Notes under the pieces: generated by a model | Databases searched by the model: none | Seen by the model: the letters and a program-made list of their open reading frames with translations, nothing else | Told to the model about the DNA's origin: nothing | Source: Bugulina stolonifera | Taxonomy: Eukaryota; Bryozoa; Gymnolaemata; Cheilostomatida; Bugulidae | DNA: 64,000 nucleotides | Direction: 5' to 3' | NCBI GenBank assembly: GCA_935421135.1 | Contig: OW285195.1 | Span: 12,182,391-12,246,390, forward strand | Translations under genes and position numbers: made by a program | Part shown: positions 49,371 to 62,421 of the stretch, piece by piece | Position numbering within the stretch: position 1 is the first letter of the stretch | How the letters are laid out: each line of letters begins with the position of its first letter

Positions 49371-50580
49371 CTTTGGGTTCCATCTTGTTGACCAATAACA
49401 ACAAAAAATTCTTTGCCTTTATGTTATATAAAATATATGTGCATGTATGCATAGAAACTAGATGTATGTTCATTGGTCAACAACCTCATAAGATACAGCA
49501 AACAGATTTGTTCAACAAAATGTTATGTGATTTTTAACTAAGGTGGGTGTATTACCATTTTAAAGTTGGTGTGGTGCTCTAAACCTTTATTCAGTTGAGC
49601 ATTACACTCACTGTTAGTTGCACAGTTCAATTCATAATAATACTATTTTATCCAAAATTAACCTCCATATTTTAGCTGCTCTATCTAACTATTGTATATT
49701 TGGTGCCAAGAAACGGTTTTTTTGAGGCTAACATTTTTTATTAGTAGAGTTGTTTATGGTAATCACATGGTTACATTTTGATTTTATTAGCCTTATAATA
49801 TAATAGTATTGCATGATATCAGTTCAAGGACACTCTTGTTTTTGTTATTCGGATTAAGACAAACATTTATAAACATTGGGACTACTATGGAAGCTGCTTA
49901 GCTTTCACACCTTTATACTGACATATATAATATTTTAATATACAACTGTATTATTTGAATTCCAATAAAGAGTTGTTATCTCATTCCATACGTATAGTCT
50001 ACTTGTGTCATTCACGTTTTTGTCATAAAAAGTCAAGTACTTAGTGATATAACATGTGTTATTAAGAAATATAATTTTGTTCCTCATCGTGACATTATGC
50101 AAATTGTATAACAAAGTAACAAGAAACACTTATAATATTGTTTACTAAGAGACGTGGTATGTATTCAAGATACATTACATACAATACACAAGATAATGGT
50201 ATCAGAACAATAACTAACTAACTAACTAGACATGATTGTAACTAACTAATTGGATAAGACTAAATTGCTTTCCGTTTGCTTCATAGAAATATACTGCGTA
50301 TCTATTATATTATATACTGTATTAGGAAAGACTTCTGGAATGTGTTTATACTATGACCTGCTGTTGCCCAATCGCAGGACAGCATTCTAATTACTAGGTC
50401 GGTCACAATTTTTATGCTTCAGCTTTATAAACTTAGCACAACTGATTCCCTTGCTAATACTATCTATAATATCTTTGACCCCATGTTGACATCAGTTCAG
50501 GGCATGAGGTTGAGCTATGTGCTATCACACAGGAAAACTTTGCCAATAGAGCTAGGCAATGTGTCAGGTAGAGAGTTGCC
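49371..50580. other. convergent intergenic region
   Basis: It lies between the 3' ends of the RING-PARP gene (plus) and the receptor gene (minus). AATAAA at 49964-49969 is a candidate plus-strand polyadenylation signal. Nothing else coding or repetitive stands out apart from (AACT)n at 50212-50228. Confidence 0.5.
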
Positions 50581-53500
50581 TCAGTCTACAGTCTTCATCT
50601 CAATAGCCTGTGCATTGCTACTCCTTACTATGGATGAACTTGTGCACCCTTCGTCATCGTTATTTAGGTGTCTCTGCGCTGTCTTTGTTTCATCCAACTC
50701 TAAGGGTTTCCCTAGGCGACTGGAAGGGTGTCGAGACATGTCTAAGTATTGATACTGATGACTCTCCCGGGAAGATAGAATCGCCTCCCCATTAGCTCCA
50801 CTGGGATTGTTTATAGCCGGGTCTCTAATCGAACTCAAGTTTTCCTTCGATTGTTTAGAACCATCTAGGAAATACAGACAATGTATCAATATAATATAAC
50901 GTATATACATGTAATATTGTAATATCAAGCTGTACGGGCATGGTATATGCAAGTTTTATATAGTATCACAGGCTGTTCTGATGGCTTAGCATATGCCGTA
51001 AATGACTACATAATAACCCATGCATAATATATAACCAGCAGTTGTAATGCCGTGATAGCGTTGATACTGCAAGAATTATAAGAATGAGGGAGTTATGCTC
51101 TCTTCGTAAAAGGAGAACGAAAGAAGATATCACTGTTTATTATAACCATTATCCTATTAATGCCTATGTATTAAATAGATTACACGTACATGTACATTGT
51201 ACATAGTAGCTGTATATACATGCACGTCATTACCATCATGGGTGTGGAATTGTGTGCACATGAATCAAGGTATATATTATGATGGAGGGGAAATGCACTG
51301 GATGCGCTATATACATGTACATGTACATGTACATGTACATGTACATGTACATGTACGGACTTATGGCACATTATTTACAGTGTACAAAGGTGCACCAACA
51401 GGACAATTTGTGTAAACATGTATGATATTGCACATGTACAAAAGTACAATATACACAAATGTACAGTAATGTACACATCACATGTGCATGTACAATGTAT
51501 ACACACCACATACATACATACATACATACATATACACATCACACGGTACATGTACAGTATACACATCACACGGTACATGTACAGTAATGTACTCATCACA
51601 TGTACAATGTATGCACAAATTAATGTGCGTGCGGATTACATACAATCCAAGGGACTTAAATTTAACATTCAACTAAATAGGGAAGGATGAATGTTGACAA
51701 ATTGAGTAGCATTGTGCGTCTAGTGCTCACCAGGAGGGTCTCGTTCTTCTGCAGAATTGTTTGCATGACTTTCACCATTGTAGCTGTTCGGTTGGGCAAG
51801 AGAGCCGAACCTGTTGTTTAAGCTGGGCCTTGCTGCCACCGGTGGCACTGGAGGAGGGGGGTGCTCAGTGAATCCAATGTGGTCTACTGTAAAAAACACA
51901 TTATGAAGCACTTTAAGTGTATCATCACTATTACAATTACAAAATTAATGCTGTCTTTATAAGATTAATGCATCACATCATTTTCATCATTGATGCCGCT
52001 GCCGTGATTTTAACATGATGCTAGATATACGATTTTTGAATGCCCTAATTTAAACTCTAGAAACGGTATATACAATGTGGTTAACTTACCTCCATGATTA
52101 GGGTAGCCTAAGAGGGTTTTCTCATAGCTATCATCACTTGAGTGCTTCTTAGCTCTATGCATACAGACAATGTGGGTAACGGCAATAACCAGTAGAGCTA
52201 GCAAGCAGATGAAGATCAATATAAGTAGTGGTAGCATCCACTTAGGACTTGCACTCTGATCAGACAATGTAGTTGTACTTTCAGTGACTGTTGCAGATTG
52301 ACCTAGTTCATTACTCTCGGTGCAACTGCACTGGGCTGAAGGACACATGGAAACCACCTCATTTTTATCGATATCTCCTCCAATATAGTACGTTGGAGTT
52401 TCGATTTCAATGAGCTCTCCATCAGTTACTGTATAAACGGGGTTATAGTGGGTCTTACCCGCCAGCCGAATTATGTTGTAAACTTTGTAGTTTATTCTTC
52501 CATCTCCTGAAGGCAAAAATGGGGAGTAAACTTTGGTCTTGCTATTTATTGCCCGCGGTATTTTGGTTTCCTGCAACAATTGAAAAAATCGATCTCGACC
52601 CTTTGTAGTTTTGAACAACTTGGAACAATCAATATCTTGGGATAACCGACTGCAGATTTCTTCGCCATCAATTCCTTCTCGAATAGCATAAGCTACTGAA
52701 AGACCCGCCATTACTATGTGTTTACCAACAACATCTTCCAAGTCAAGCGAACCTTCACCAGTTCGTTCTTGAGCCAAAGATTGAGAGTTAATGTCGCAGA
52801 GCTTATTGCCGGCAGGAAAATAATTGTTGGGCAAATAACAGTCAAAATATTGCTGCCAAAACTTTATAAAGGCAGGGTTGTCGCTATTTGCCGTAGGTTT
52901 TTCATCATGTAGAAACTTTTGAAAATAGTTATTACCGTCAGCTGACCATGAAAATGTCTCATCACTAAAAGAAAAAGTGAGTGTACCATAAGTGAATTCT
53001 TCAATGCCACGAATGATGTTGGGGTTAGTGCTCCATGTTTCACCTGCTATTATAATGTTACCTCGCTCTTTCCACTCACCGTCATGTAATTTGATCTTCA
53101 ACAGCAATGTCTTTATGAATTGTTCTTCTGCAAAAACTATTATTGGGCGAGGAAGAGCATTTCTTGCTGCAGTGTCCCGAATATCAAGAGCAAGTTGCTT
53201 AAGGTCATCATCTCTCTCAGTTGCTGATTTCAAGAAAGAAATGCAGATCTCGTTGTTTTTAGCGTATTTTTTAAGTAGTTCAGCTCCAGTTTGTCCGTAC
53301 ACTGTTTGTGAGTGGATGAGACCGATGTTGTTCCATCTATTCTTTCTAATAATTTCAATCATCAATCTAGCTTGTTGTTCGTCGCTTGGCACATTTCGCA
53401 TAAATGTTGGATATCGAAGACGATCACTTAGCCACGTGCTTGTACTCCGGTACGATATCTGTGGAATGTTATACAAACTAAAGTATGTTTGTAAAACAAT

Positions 53501-56500
53501 TGATAAGCCACTGGAGGCATCTCCAAAAAATACCACAAAATCTGAAGGGGAAACTTCATATTCTCTTCCTCTCGAGTCTTTGAGAACCGCACGATTCTCT
53601 GATACAAAAATATCATTTAAAATTCCATGAGTGCCCAATTTGGCATAGCAAGTATCTATAAAGAGGGTGCTAAAGTCAATACCAGTGATTTGCTTGATCT
53701 GCTGCACTGCAAAATAAAATGATTCCATCATGACAAATCCATTGAGCGTAACATCGTTTCCACAGCCATGCGAATCAGCCCCTTCACTGGCTGGTGTCGA
53801 AAAACCAATTATAAAATCTGATTGGCCGCGTCTGTAAACGTATGGCGGACGTTTCTGGATGCACCTGTCACAATGTGCGCGGCACCTATAGATTCCTCCG
53901 CTTGGTAGAAGGCTGGTTATATCGGTGTGGTATGTCCACGTGTAGTTATGATGGTATTGCCCTATTACATCAAATCTATCTCCTTTAATATAACCGAGCA
54001 AGTAAGCGGGTTGACCTCGAGTACCATGAATGTCTCCATTGAGACCATAGGTTAGTCTAATAGTTTGGCCGTTAACTTCGGTGTTTACTTCTGATTTCTG
54101 AAGAGTGTTTAACAAGAGTGAATAGAAGTGTGGGCTATCACTTAATGCTTCACACACTCCCGATTCATTGCCACATATCTTCCCGTGACCAATTTTGAAT
54201 GCATTCAAAAAGCTAACGGTAGCTTCCATAATCTGAAGAGTGAAGTCTGTGGCCTTTTCCAATTCACATGTGTTTGTAGAGGCGCATTTCGATTTAAAGG
54301 CAGATAATAAGCTGTTTATACTTTGTGAACCATTCTTCACCCCTTGCAATCGTTTGCTGACATAATCAGTTAGCGCCGCATTAGCTGTGCTGTATGGTAT
54401 AATAGATATAAGCTCTGGTTTACTAGGTTTGTGACTTCGGGCAAATCTAGACAACACATCTGTTGAGCTGCCAATACCATCTGATGCAAGGAATACTTTC
54501 CTCTTTGATGAAATGGTCAAATCATTGAGGTAAAGATCGAGAAAGTCTTCAGCTAAAAATTAAAGTGGTTGAACAAAAGTCAGCCATAAGATATATATGC
54601 TATGTGAGTGGCATTATTTCATTTCCCCAGAACAACACACAGCTTAATGGGGAAAGGTTGGAGTGACCAAATGCAGTCATAAGATATATATGCTACAACA
54701 TAGTGGCCTCATTTCTCTAGCACAACACACAGTCTGTTGCAAAAGAGATAGGGTGAACAAACGCAACATCACATGGGCACTTATGCAAGTAACAAATCAA
54801 TTCTTGCACTGGATTGAAATAGACCAGCGTAAGGTCAATCATGAGACAAATTTAAATTAAATGACAGCTGACCAGTTGCTCCTTGTCCAAAGTAGATGAT
54901 GCCTTCAGCCGCGTCCAACAAGAAATCTCTAGAGATATTGCGGTAGTATTCTTTTCTGTTAGCTGGATTTATTTCTACTTGGATCTTACGCGAGAAACAC
55001 AGACCCTTTGATCTCCCATACTCTTCCACATCCGCAGCACCTTGTATTCCATACGCATCATTAGTGAACGCAAGCAAGGCATAAGACCATCCCATTTCTA
55101 TAGCCACATCAACTATAGCCTATAGAATTGTGATAGCATGCTTGTGTGCATTTGTTCTCCATTGACAATACTTACATGTATAACAAATATGCAGACCTGG
55201 GTCCAAGTCGGAGTTTGGGCCAATAATTCAAGCATAGTCAAGTCAAAGTCAAGTCTAAGTAGCCTCAAGTCAAGTCAAGCCAAGTCTCCATGCAGTGCAA
55301 GTCAACAGTCAAGTCAAATCGAAGTCACATCAAGGCAAGTGAAGGAGAGGTAACTCCAAAAAACATTGCATTTCCAAAACAAATTTACATTTTTGTACTT
55401 CTTGTTTAGTAAAAATTTCAGTGCGAAAAGTACCAAGGTGCAGAATGATGTTACATCATCAAGCTGTCGTTGTTGTATGAAGGAGTTTGTATTTGGGTTG
55501 GTAAAACCGAGTGTACATGTAACTTTGAGGCAATCATTAGACACATGTATGGCACCACGTCACCAACCTATGTCATGTGTTGAGCATAGGCTTGTAAGGA
55601 AGGGGTTGCCAGAGGAAAGTTTCCTTACAGCTGTAAAGTTTACTAACCTTGCTTTGTTTTGCGTCAGAAGTAGCGGTGCGCAGAAGAGAGTGGTACTTGG
55701 TTTTATCACTCAGCTGTGCCAGGGTAGCAGAAGGTGCAATCTGTGGAATTCTTGTATCACTGAGATACTCTCCAACATGCACAGTACTATAGCTAAGACT
55801 CGGTCCTAGGAAACCTTCAATAACACACAAATCTAGTAGAGTCGTGCAACTACACATTTGCTTGTGGTCAAAACTTAAAAAAATATAAATGTAAGTTTAT
55901 CATATGTAATGTAAATGAGGTACAATAAAACGGTGTGGGCTCCAAATTCCTAAAAATAATAGTTCTCAGCCAAAGCGGAAGGGACTCGGGCTAACTACAG
56001 ATTGAGCCAATACACTAAGTGTCATACCTAGTAATAGTGAATCCTGTACATCATTGGCTGGAGAGTTACCCAGACATATCTGTTTCTCCTTCCATACGGA
56101 TAGAGGAATATTCAGAGCTGTCTGTCTAACAGCTAGACTTCTGTTCCCACATATGTTCTCAATTTCAAGACCTGCAATAAGTGCAGACATGTGTGTATAC
56201 ATACATGTATATTATTAAAACGATTATTCTAAATGAGTTTCCACTGACACATTCTGGCTTTTCGTCAGTTGTAAAGTCCCGCCTTCTCTTTTCCAGCCAA
56301 TTACATTCCTAACCCATTTTCAATAATGACATCATACACCACACTACTGGCATCCTACATCATACACCACTAGACACAATATATGTATACAATGCTATAT
56401 AATCTAGCCTGTGCTACTAAGTAGTAGTATACATGTATTTTGTATATTAGACTCAGGTTGGGTTGTGTGCTGTATAATAAAGTACAGTGTAGTTAATAGC

Positions 56501-58808
56501 CAAGTTCAAGTACAATCACCCTGTTATTGTATATTGACATCGGGTCAACAATAATAATGTTCACAGTGTACAGTGTGTATGGCAAATGACGACACTGATA
56601 AGTAATATGAGATAGATAAAAATTTGGTTATTTTAAATAAATGTAATAACAACTAGTCAAATAATATACTGCCTACTGTGTAGAACGATAAGATTATTTC
56701 ATATTGGATGGAGTTATTTACTTGAAATATGAGGAAGTTTATGTGATGATTTTACTTTGATTAATCATTCTTAGTCGATCCACATGACAGGTAATTATGA
56801 ATGACTGGTGCATGGTAGCCTACATGTAGTTACTCATACACTGGGGAATCCATGGGTATAATGTTGTGATGAGCTGTGCTATCTCTATTGCATTATTGAC
56901 CTACTGAAATTGCATGGAAATAACTCAATCTCACCTTTAATTGTACATATACAGGCTTATTATTATGTGCTAATATTCTAATCTGAGTGTTATATTATAT
57001 GACCCGAGAGATTATTGGCTCAAACTGCTATTCTCTGTGGGCCAAGAGTTGGTTTGCATATAAATTAATTAATTCATTAATTGTATAATTATATAAGGTC
57101 ACAATCCACTGCCCGACGTTTAAAGGCCGGCTATTTATTTCGGCCTCCTTAGGTCTTTTTGATATGTCCTTGTCATCTCCTAGTATACATGTAATATGAC
57201 ATAGTATAAATTATAGTATAAGTCAAATGGTATATTGCAACTACATAATATGTAACTGTAACTAACTAGATTATAAGAGCATACCTAGCCTAGGTTTCAA
57301 GAGATTAAGTAGGCAGGGTGTGTCAGTAGATCATCAACTTACCCACCCAGTGTTCTAGAAGGATTAGGCTGAGAACTCAAGTTTGAAGAAAAAAATTGAA
57401 GAGGGAGAATTTTATCCCCCAACTCAGAGGACGACATGGAACTTAGAGATGGCGAAAGGTGGTGCAATAATCACTTTTTTGAAGGAAATTTCACAGCTCA
57501 CTGATCAGTTTAATGTGATTAATGCTTACACTACCATTCTGTGATATTACACTGACTTGTTTGTAGATACATGATTATAGGAAATATGCAACGGATCACT
57601 AACATACATGTGCATGTAATATCCAGTAAACTATACTATAGAGAAATACTTGTACACTGTTGTACAAATGTGCACCACACATCCATTTCTATAGATAGAC
57701 TTGTAACGCTGTAAGCCTATTTTGCTGATACTCTAACCTGACTTGTTGCACGGAAACATTTCAATTTGACTACTGTAATTTACTTACTCTAGCTACATGT
57801 ACATGTATATACGTGCATAATAGAGTTATTTATGTACCTCTACTATATGCTTACCATATGTCACACCAGGAACTCCTAAGTCTGTTCTACCACTGTTAAC
57901 TTGGTCCAGTATGTATTCCGTAGCCAAAGCCAGAGATAAAGTGAATGGATCAACAGCTGCCTTTGAGTCACATGTAGATGTAGGATTGAGCTCAAGCAAG
58001 GCTGTCAGATGTACTCTATTGGTCCCTGAACCTGGTTTACAACAGTGACAGCAATATTAATAAAACGAATGCACATGGTTGCGTAAAGCGTAACGGCATC
58101 ATATTTGTACATGTATTCCAAATTTTCCAGCTTTGTAAATGGTTTCAATACATCATACTACCTACATGTATTATAGACACTCTGGCACTGTGTGTATTTG
58201 GAGAAGCAATACACACTTTACAAAAGTGGATGACTTATAAGTATAAGTATACTATCTGGAAACAATTACATGAATGAACAGTAGATTAGAAACGGCCAAC
58301 TGCTCTGTATTGTGAAATAACTTATAGGCCTATACTCAGCAGAGCAGGGCAGGGCAGGGCAGGGCAGGGCAGGGCAGGGCAGGGCAGGGCAGGGCAGGGC
58401 AGGGCAGGGCAGGGCAGGGCAGGGCAGGGCAGGGCAGGGCAGGGCAGGGCAGGGCAGGGCAGGGCAGGGCAGGGCAGGGCAGGGCAGGGCAGGGCAGGGC
58501 AGGGCAGGGCAGGGCAGGGCAGGGCAGGGCAGGGCAGGGCAGGGCAGGGCAGGGCAGGGCAGGGCAGGGCAGGGCAGGGCAGGGCAGGGCAGGGCAGGGC
58601 AGGGCAGGGCAGGGCAGGGCAGATTTATCACACAGTAGATGGGAGTTTAAAGTATACAATGTGATTATCCTGCTGACTAGCTGACTGGAAGAGGTGATTG
58701 GTTGATCACGCAAAGCAAGTCAGACTACAAAATGGGTCAGAGAATATTTGAAAGATTCCAGAAATGTTGAAAGTACTAACCAGGAAGCCATAGACCAGGC
58801 CCCCAGTC
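50581..58808 (-). CDS. single-pass receptor with two mGluR-like ligand-binding domains (5' end missing)
   Basis: Eight exons join in phase (58808-58781, 58031-57855, 56171-56028, 55814-55648, 55119-54873, 54552-52090, 51886-51731, 50864-50581), giving at least 1221 aa. The signal-peptide exon was not found. The first domain looks like the extracellular Venus-flytrap fold of class C GPCRs: GFLGPSLSYSTVHVGEY, then IPQIAPSATLAQLSDK, then IEMGWSYALLAFTNDAYG. A second copy follows in the large exon: FFGDASSGLSIVLQTYF, then IPQISYRSTSTWLSDR, then NRWNNIGLIHSQTVYGQTG. A helix (WMLPLLILIFICLLALLV, near residue 1020) crosses the membrane once. No seven-helix domain follows. The tail has EHPPPPVPPVAARP and QYQYLDMS, a YxxM motif of the kind bound by PI3-kinase. 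The ligand is unknown. A natriuretic-receptor-like layout lacking the kinase and cyclase parts is another reading. Confidence 0.82.
51311..51355. repeat. (ACATGT)n microsatellite
   Basis: About seven uninterrupted ACATGT units, self-complementary and so cruciform-capable. From 51420 to 51620 a looser field of ACATGTACA, CATA and CACATCACA repeats follows. All lie in the last intron of the receptor gene. Confidence 0.9.
54562..54765. repeat. ~100 bp tandem duplication in receptor intron
   Basis: AGTCA(G/-)CCATAAGATATATATGC-type starts at about 54578 and 54676 are each followed by a T-rich stretch and CACAACACACAG(T/C). The copies are diverged. Confidence 0.6.
55215..55345. repeat. degenerate TCAAG/AAGTC repeat
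   Basis: AAGTCAAGTC-type pentamer runs fill about 130 bp of the receptor intron between exons at 55814-55648 and 55119-54873. Confidence 0.75.
58337..58621. repeat. (AGGGC)n array, ~56 near-perfect units
   Basis: A pure pentanucleotide array of about 285 bp lies in the intron between the first two receptor exons found. Every unit supplies a GGG run with a two-base CA spacer, so the plus strand can form many consecutive G-quadruplexes. On the transcribed message of the minus-strand gene it reads as (GCCCT)n. Confidence 0.97.
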
Positions 58809-60067
58809 CTAGACATACGAATAGGCAGTTAGTCTGGAATATTATATGAATAATATACATTGTACATAATTATAGCAGACAGTGTTATAGAATATGTCAT
58901 TATTTTGTTCCAAAATTATATTTTCTTTGATTAGTCTTGGAGTTATGTTTTCTTGATCTGCGAGGATGAGGAAACAATAGGGTAGGCTACAGCTTTTTTT
59001 GAGGCTTTTTTTCTCAGCTTACAGGTACATGTACTTAGCTAGCCCACAACTATACCACCACAGTGGTCATTCCTCTTCTACACCATCAAGAAGAAGGATG
59101 TCATCATCTTCAAAAATTCACCCACCACCACACCACCCCTTTTCTATATTTCTCACCACCTTCACCTCCAGGATGCTCCCTTTTCTTTAAATATTAATAG
59201 GGTGAACAAAGTAGTTTGCGTTTCTAAAGCAACAATTTCATTATAACTATTGTAATACCTATGAGAGCAAAACTGTATTAGCTAGTTATTACATTGTTTG
59301 CTCCGAAGTTGGCTAAAAATTCTTACTACCTTTTACTTATACCACTACAACGAAGAATGCTTTGATATTTTCTGTAAGATATTAGTATTGCATATGTAAC
59401 TCTATTTTTATACTACTTGTGTTTATAGGATGGCAATAAGTTCGATATTAGCGCATGCTAATTTGCTTCAAAAACACAACCTATAGCAAAAAGCAAAGTA
59501 TGTGTGAATGGAAAATTAGTTACTGCTGTGTGTTACTATGCACTATGTTTCAGAAACAGTGGTCTAATGCTTGAGGCAGTGGACAGGTTTCCCCAAACAA
59601 AGTTTCTCCAGCACTGTTAAAAGATGGTGCATCAAAGAAGTTTGCACGTGAAACGATTGTTGGTTGCTGCAGATGGGTGCTTCCTTGGGCAAACACGGGT
59701 AGGGAGAAAATGCGTTCTAGGCGTCATCACAAAAAAGATGATGGCGTACTAGTCGCCCATCACATACAAAAAATATGTTTGATTTATGACTGTTGTGAAA
59801 TAGTCATAGATATAAATGGCCTGGCATTACCAGCCATTCACCTCAAGACGCTGAAAGAAGAGAAAATAGATGTTTCATTAAAAAAGTTACAAATATCAAG
59901 TGATCTAAAAGTATTTACTATGTTTGGCTAATGAGGGTGTGATCCCTCGTTTCCCAATCGCTAACAACTCCACCTTATTTTAATAATGGTAGGCTCATCT
60001 AGCCCAAAAAATATATCAACTTTTTGTATAATTTCTCGATTAGCCAATAGAGTGGTTTGTTAGACAA

Positions 60068-60236
60068 CAAACAGCAACACAACACAACACAACACTACGC
60101 AACATAATACCACATCACACCAGACAACACAACACAACACAACACAAAAACAACACAAAAACAACACAAAAACAACACAAAAACAACACAAAAACAACAC
60201 AAAAACAACACAAAAACAACACAAAAACAACACAAC
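60068..60236. repeat. (ACACA/AAAACAAC) microsatellite
   Basis: ACAACACAAA-type decamers repeat at least eight times at about 60140-60232, preceded by irregular CAACACAACA. The minus-strand open frame through it (Cys/Val/Phe runs) is a repeat by-product. Confidence 0.9.
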
Positions 60237-62154
60237 ATAACTTACTGGAACACAGTACAACTGGATAAGTTTGATATTTGAGACTAAAATGAAACATTAC
60301 TCACCAGTGCAGATGTTACCTTCTATTCCCAGAGAGGAAACACAGACAAGTAAAAAGTGTATCCAGAAGGTGCTATTCCACATGCTTGGAGTTTACAGAG
60401 AGTTACGTGCTACTAATATCAGTCTATATTCAATAATAAGTAGACTCACGCTCAACCCTTATGTATAATGTGAGATAAACAAGGAAACTGTGAAAGGATC
60501 ATGGTCTATTGATCACACTTCATATCTCTTTACCCATATTATACACATTCCACCAGCTTTCATTTCTGAACCTGTCGTGCACGTGCATGTAAACAATGTA
60601 GTGAACTGTGGTTGATCTATGCATTACATTACATGCAATTTCGTATAACTATAAATTGTATGTACTACACTGTAAATATCTCATTCATAAAAAATTAATT
60701 TTTTTTCTCTGATGATGATGCTTGGATGAGCATCAACATATTAGGAATAAAATCATAAACTCTTGGAATTTGTCTTACTATTTTATATTATTCATCATAA
60801 AATTACTAGTTCACGCTAACAGTTAATAATCAGTTGTTAGCTCATGGAGGATTGGTCTCTCAGAATCTGGTAAAAGCCATTTTTGTATCAAAGGTGCCGT
60901 ATTTTCTGTATTAGTTTACTCTTGAACTTTTGATTCCAATACGCTGCTATCTTCTCACATGCTCTGCATCTTTAATAGAGGCATTTTATAGGACTAGCTA
61001 GGAATCTTCCAGACTAGTTCTGCAGAGGAACTGAGAATCCAGAGCATCTAGTGCAGTAGTAAGACATAGATAGCTTATATGATCTCAGATTTGGAACCAG
61101 GGGTCGGTCCTATGCGTACAATAAGTCAATAACGATCAAATGGTAGAAGCAATTGTACCTGTTAACCAGTTGTATAAGTTAGATTCTATGTCTCTATTGG
61201 TAAACTAGCACCAGTCTAGTTGGCCCCCTAGAACATTTCCAATTGAATATCAGTGCGTGTGATGTGTCTGCCTGTATGCTGCCGACGGTATACTGTACAT
61301 TGCTATAATATACATGTACATGTAGGATAGTATTATAATATACATGCTTGCATAATTTACTGGTTTAAATCATTATCTTATACAGTATACACTGTGCAGT
61401 CTGTGCAGATAAAATACATGTAGCCTAGGCTTACATGTAGTACCATTACATCACTGAGCGTGTCTGTCTAGGCAGCTACTAGGAACACAAATATAGTCAT
61501 TCACCGATAAACTATCAGTAGTAGAGTTGTCTTCTCTTGCAAGAAGGAACCAATAGTATCTGTTTATAATGAGTAGTTGAATATTAAATAAAGGTAACAT
61601 TTTGGTCATCAGTCCGGATGGTGTGTGCAAAGATATATCTAATATAATATACAGTACATTTGTACTATATTTATGAAATAGACATTGGAAAAAAAGCTTT
61701 AAGAGCAGGGAAAACAGGTTCAGACGACAATGACTAAGTTTGAGAAGGTGCAACTGGAGGTAGTACTCACCAAACTAAATTAGACTAGTTTCACTCAGAG
61801 ATAGTTCTACTAGCACAGCAAATCAGGGTGTGTAAAATCCTTAATTTATAGGACACATAATTTGTGGTTGAGCTGGAATAGGTTTAGAGTTTGGCATAAA
61901 TTAATTTGAACGGCCATCAAAAGTTTACTCACTGAATTATAATATAACACTATGTTGTGAGTTCAGTAGTATAACAATTATTATCATACAACATTAGGTA
62001 AGCTTGTGTTCTACAGATTGTGGGATCACACTGATTATATTTAATATACTTGTGACAGACACCACAATGTATATTCATTGGCAAACACAGTTGCGGCAGT
62101 ACTGTATTATTCTGTCACATTTGGCTAGGATCTATTAGTATTGACACAGACACT

Positions 62155-62235
62155 CATAAGCTATTGATCATAACTAAAAGTCCCTTTCTCTCAATTGAGA
62201 GAGGACAACTTCTAACTACTATCAATAGCTTAGTA
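62155..62235. repeat. foldback element remnant
   Basis: TAAGCTATTGATCATAACTA on the left is complemented by TAGTACTATCAATAGCTTA-like sequence on the right, around CTCTCAATTGAGAG. It shares its arms with the hairpin at 47003-47162. Confidence 0.7.
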
Positions 62236-62421
62236 ATAATATTGTTATAATATTCAAATTGGTAAATTAGAATAAACTGAAAAAATCCAAAAGTTGGAGC
62301 TCCTATGAACGCCATGACCAGAACTTTGGTATACAGTCTTCATCTCAATAGCCTGTGCATTTGTACTCCTTACTATAGAGTAACTTGTGCACCATTCGTC
62401 ATCGTTATTTAAGTGTCTCAG

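Larger units (their letters stand above)
58809..62421. other. region between the two receptor genes
   Basis: The signal-peptide exon of the receptor should lie here but I could not place it. A short plus-strand open frame (59677-59931) shows no recognisable domain. A degenerate (ACAACACAAA)n array covers about 60068-60236. A foldback remnant lies at 62155-62235. No other gene is visible. Confidence 0.4.

Noticed and set aside
51418..51690. His/Tyr/Thr-rich open frames
   Set aside because: They come from ACATGT and CATA repeats in the last receptor intron.
54520..54560. Treating the large receptor exon as a complete gene starting at MTISSKRK
   Set aside because: The acceptor at 54552 and the in-phase upstream exons carry the first half of the ligand-binding domain, so the internal methionine is not the start.
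58266..58713. Open frames of ALPCP repeats
   Set aside because: It is a translation of the (AGGGC)n array, which lies in a receptor intron.
60060..60297. Cys/Val/Phe-rich frame resembling a membrane helix or signal peptide
   Set aside because: It is produced by the ACAACACAAA microsatellite. I considered it as the missing receptor signal exon, but there is no fitting splice donor and the repeat explains it.
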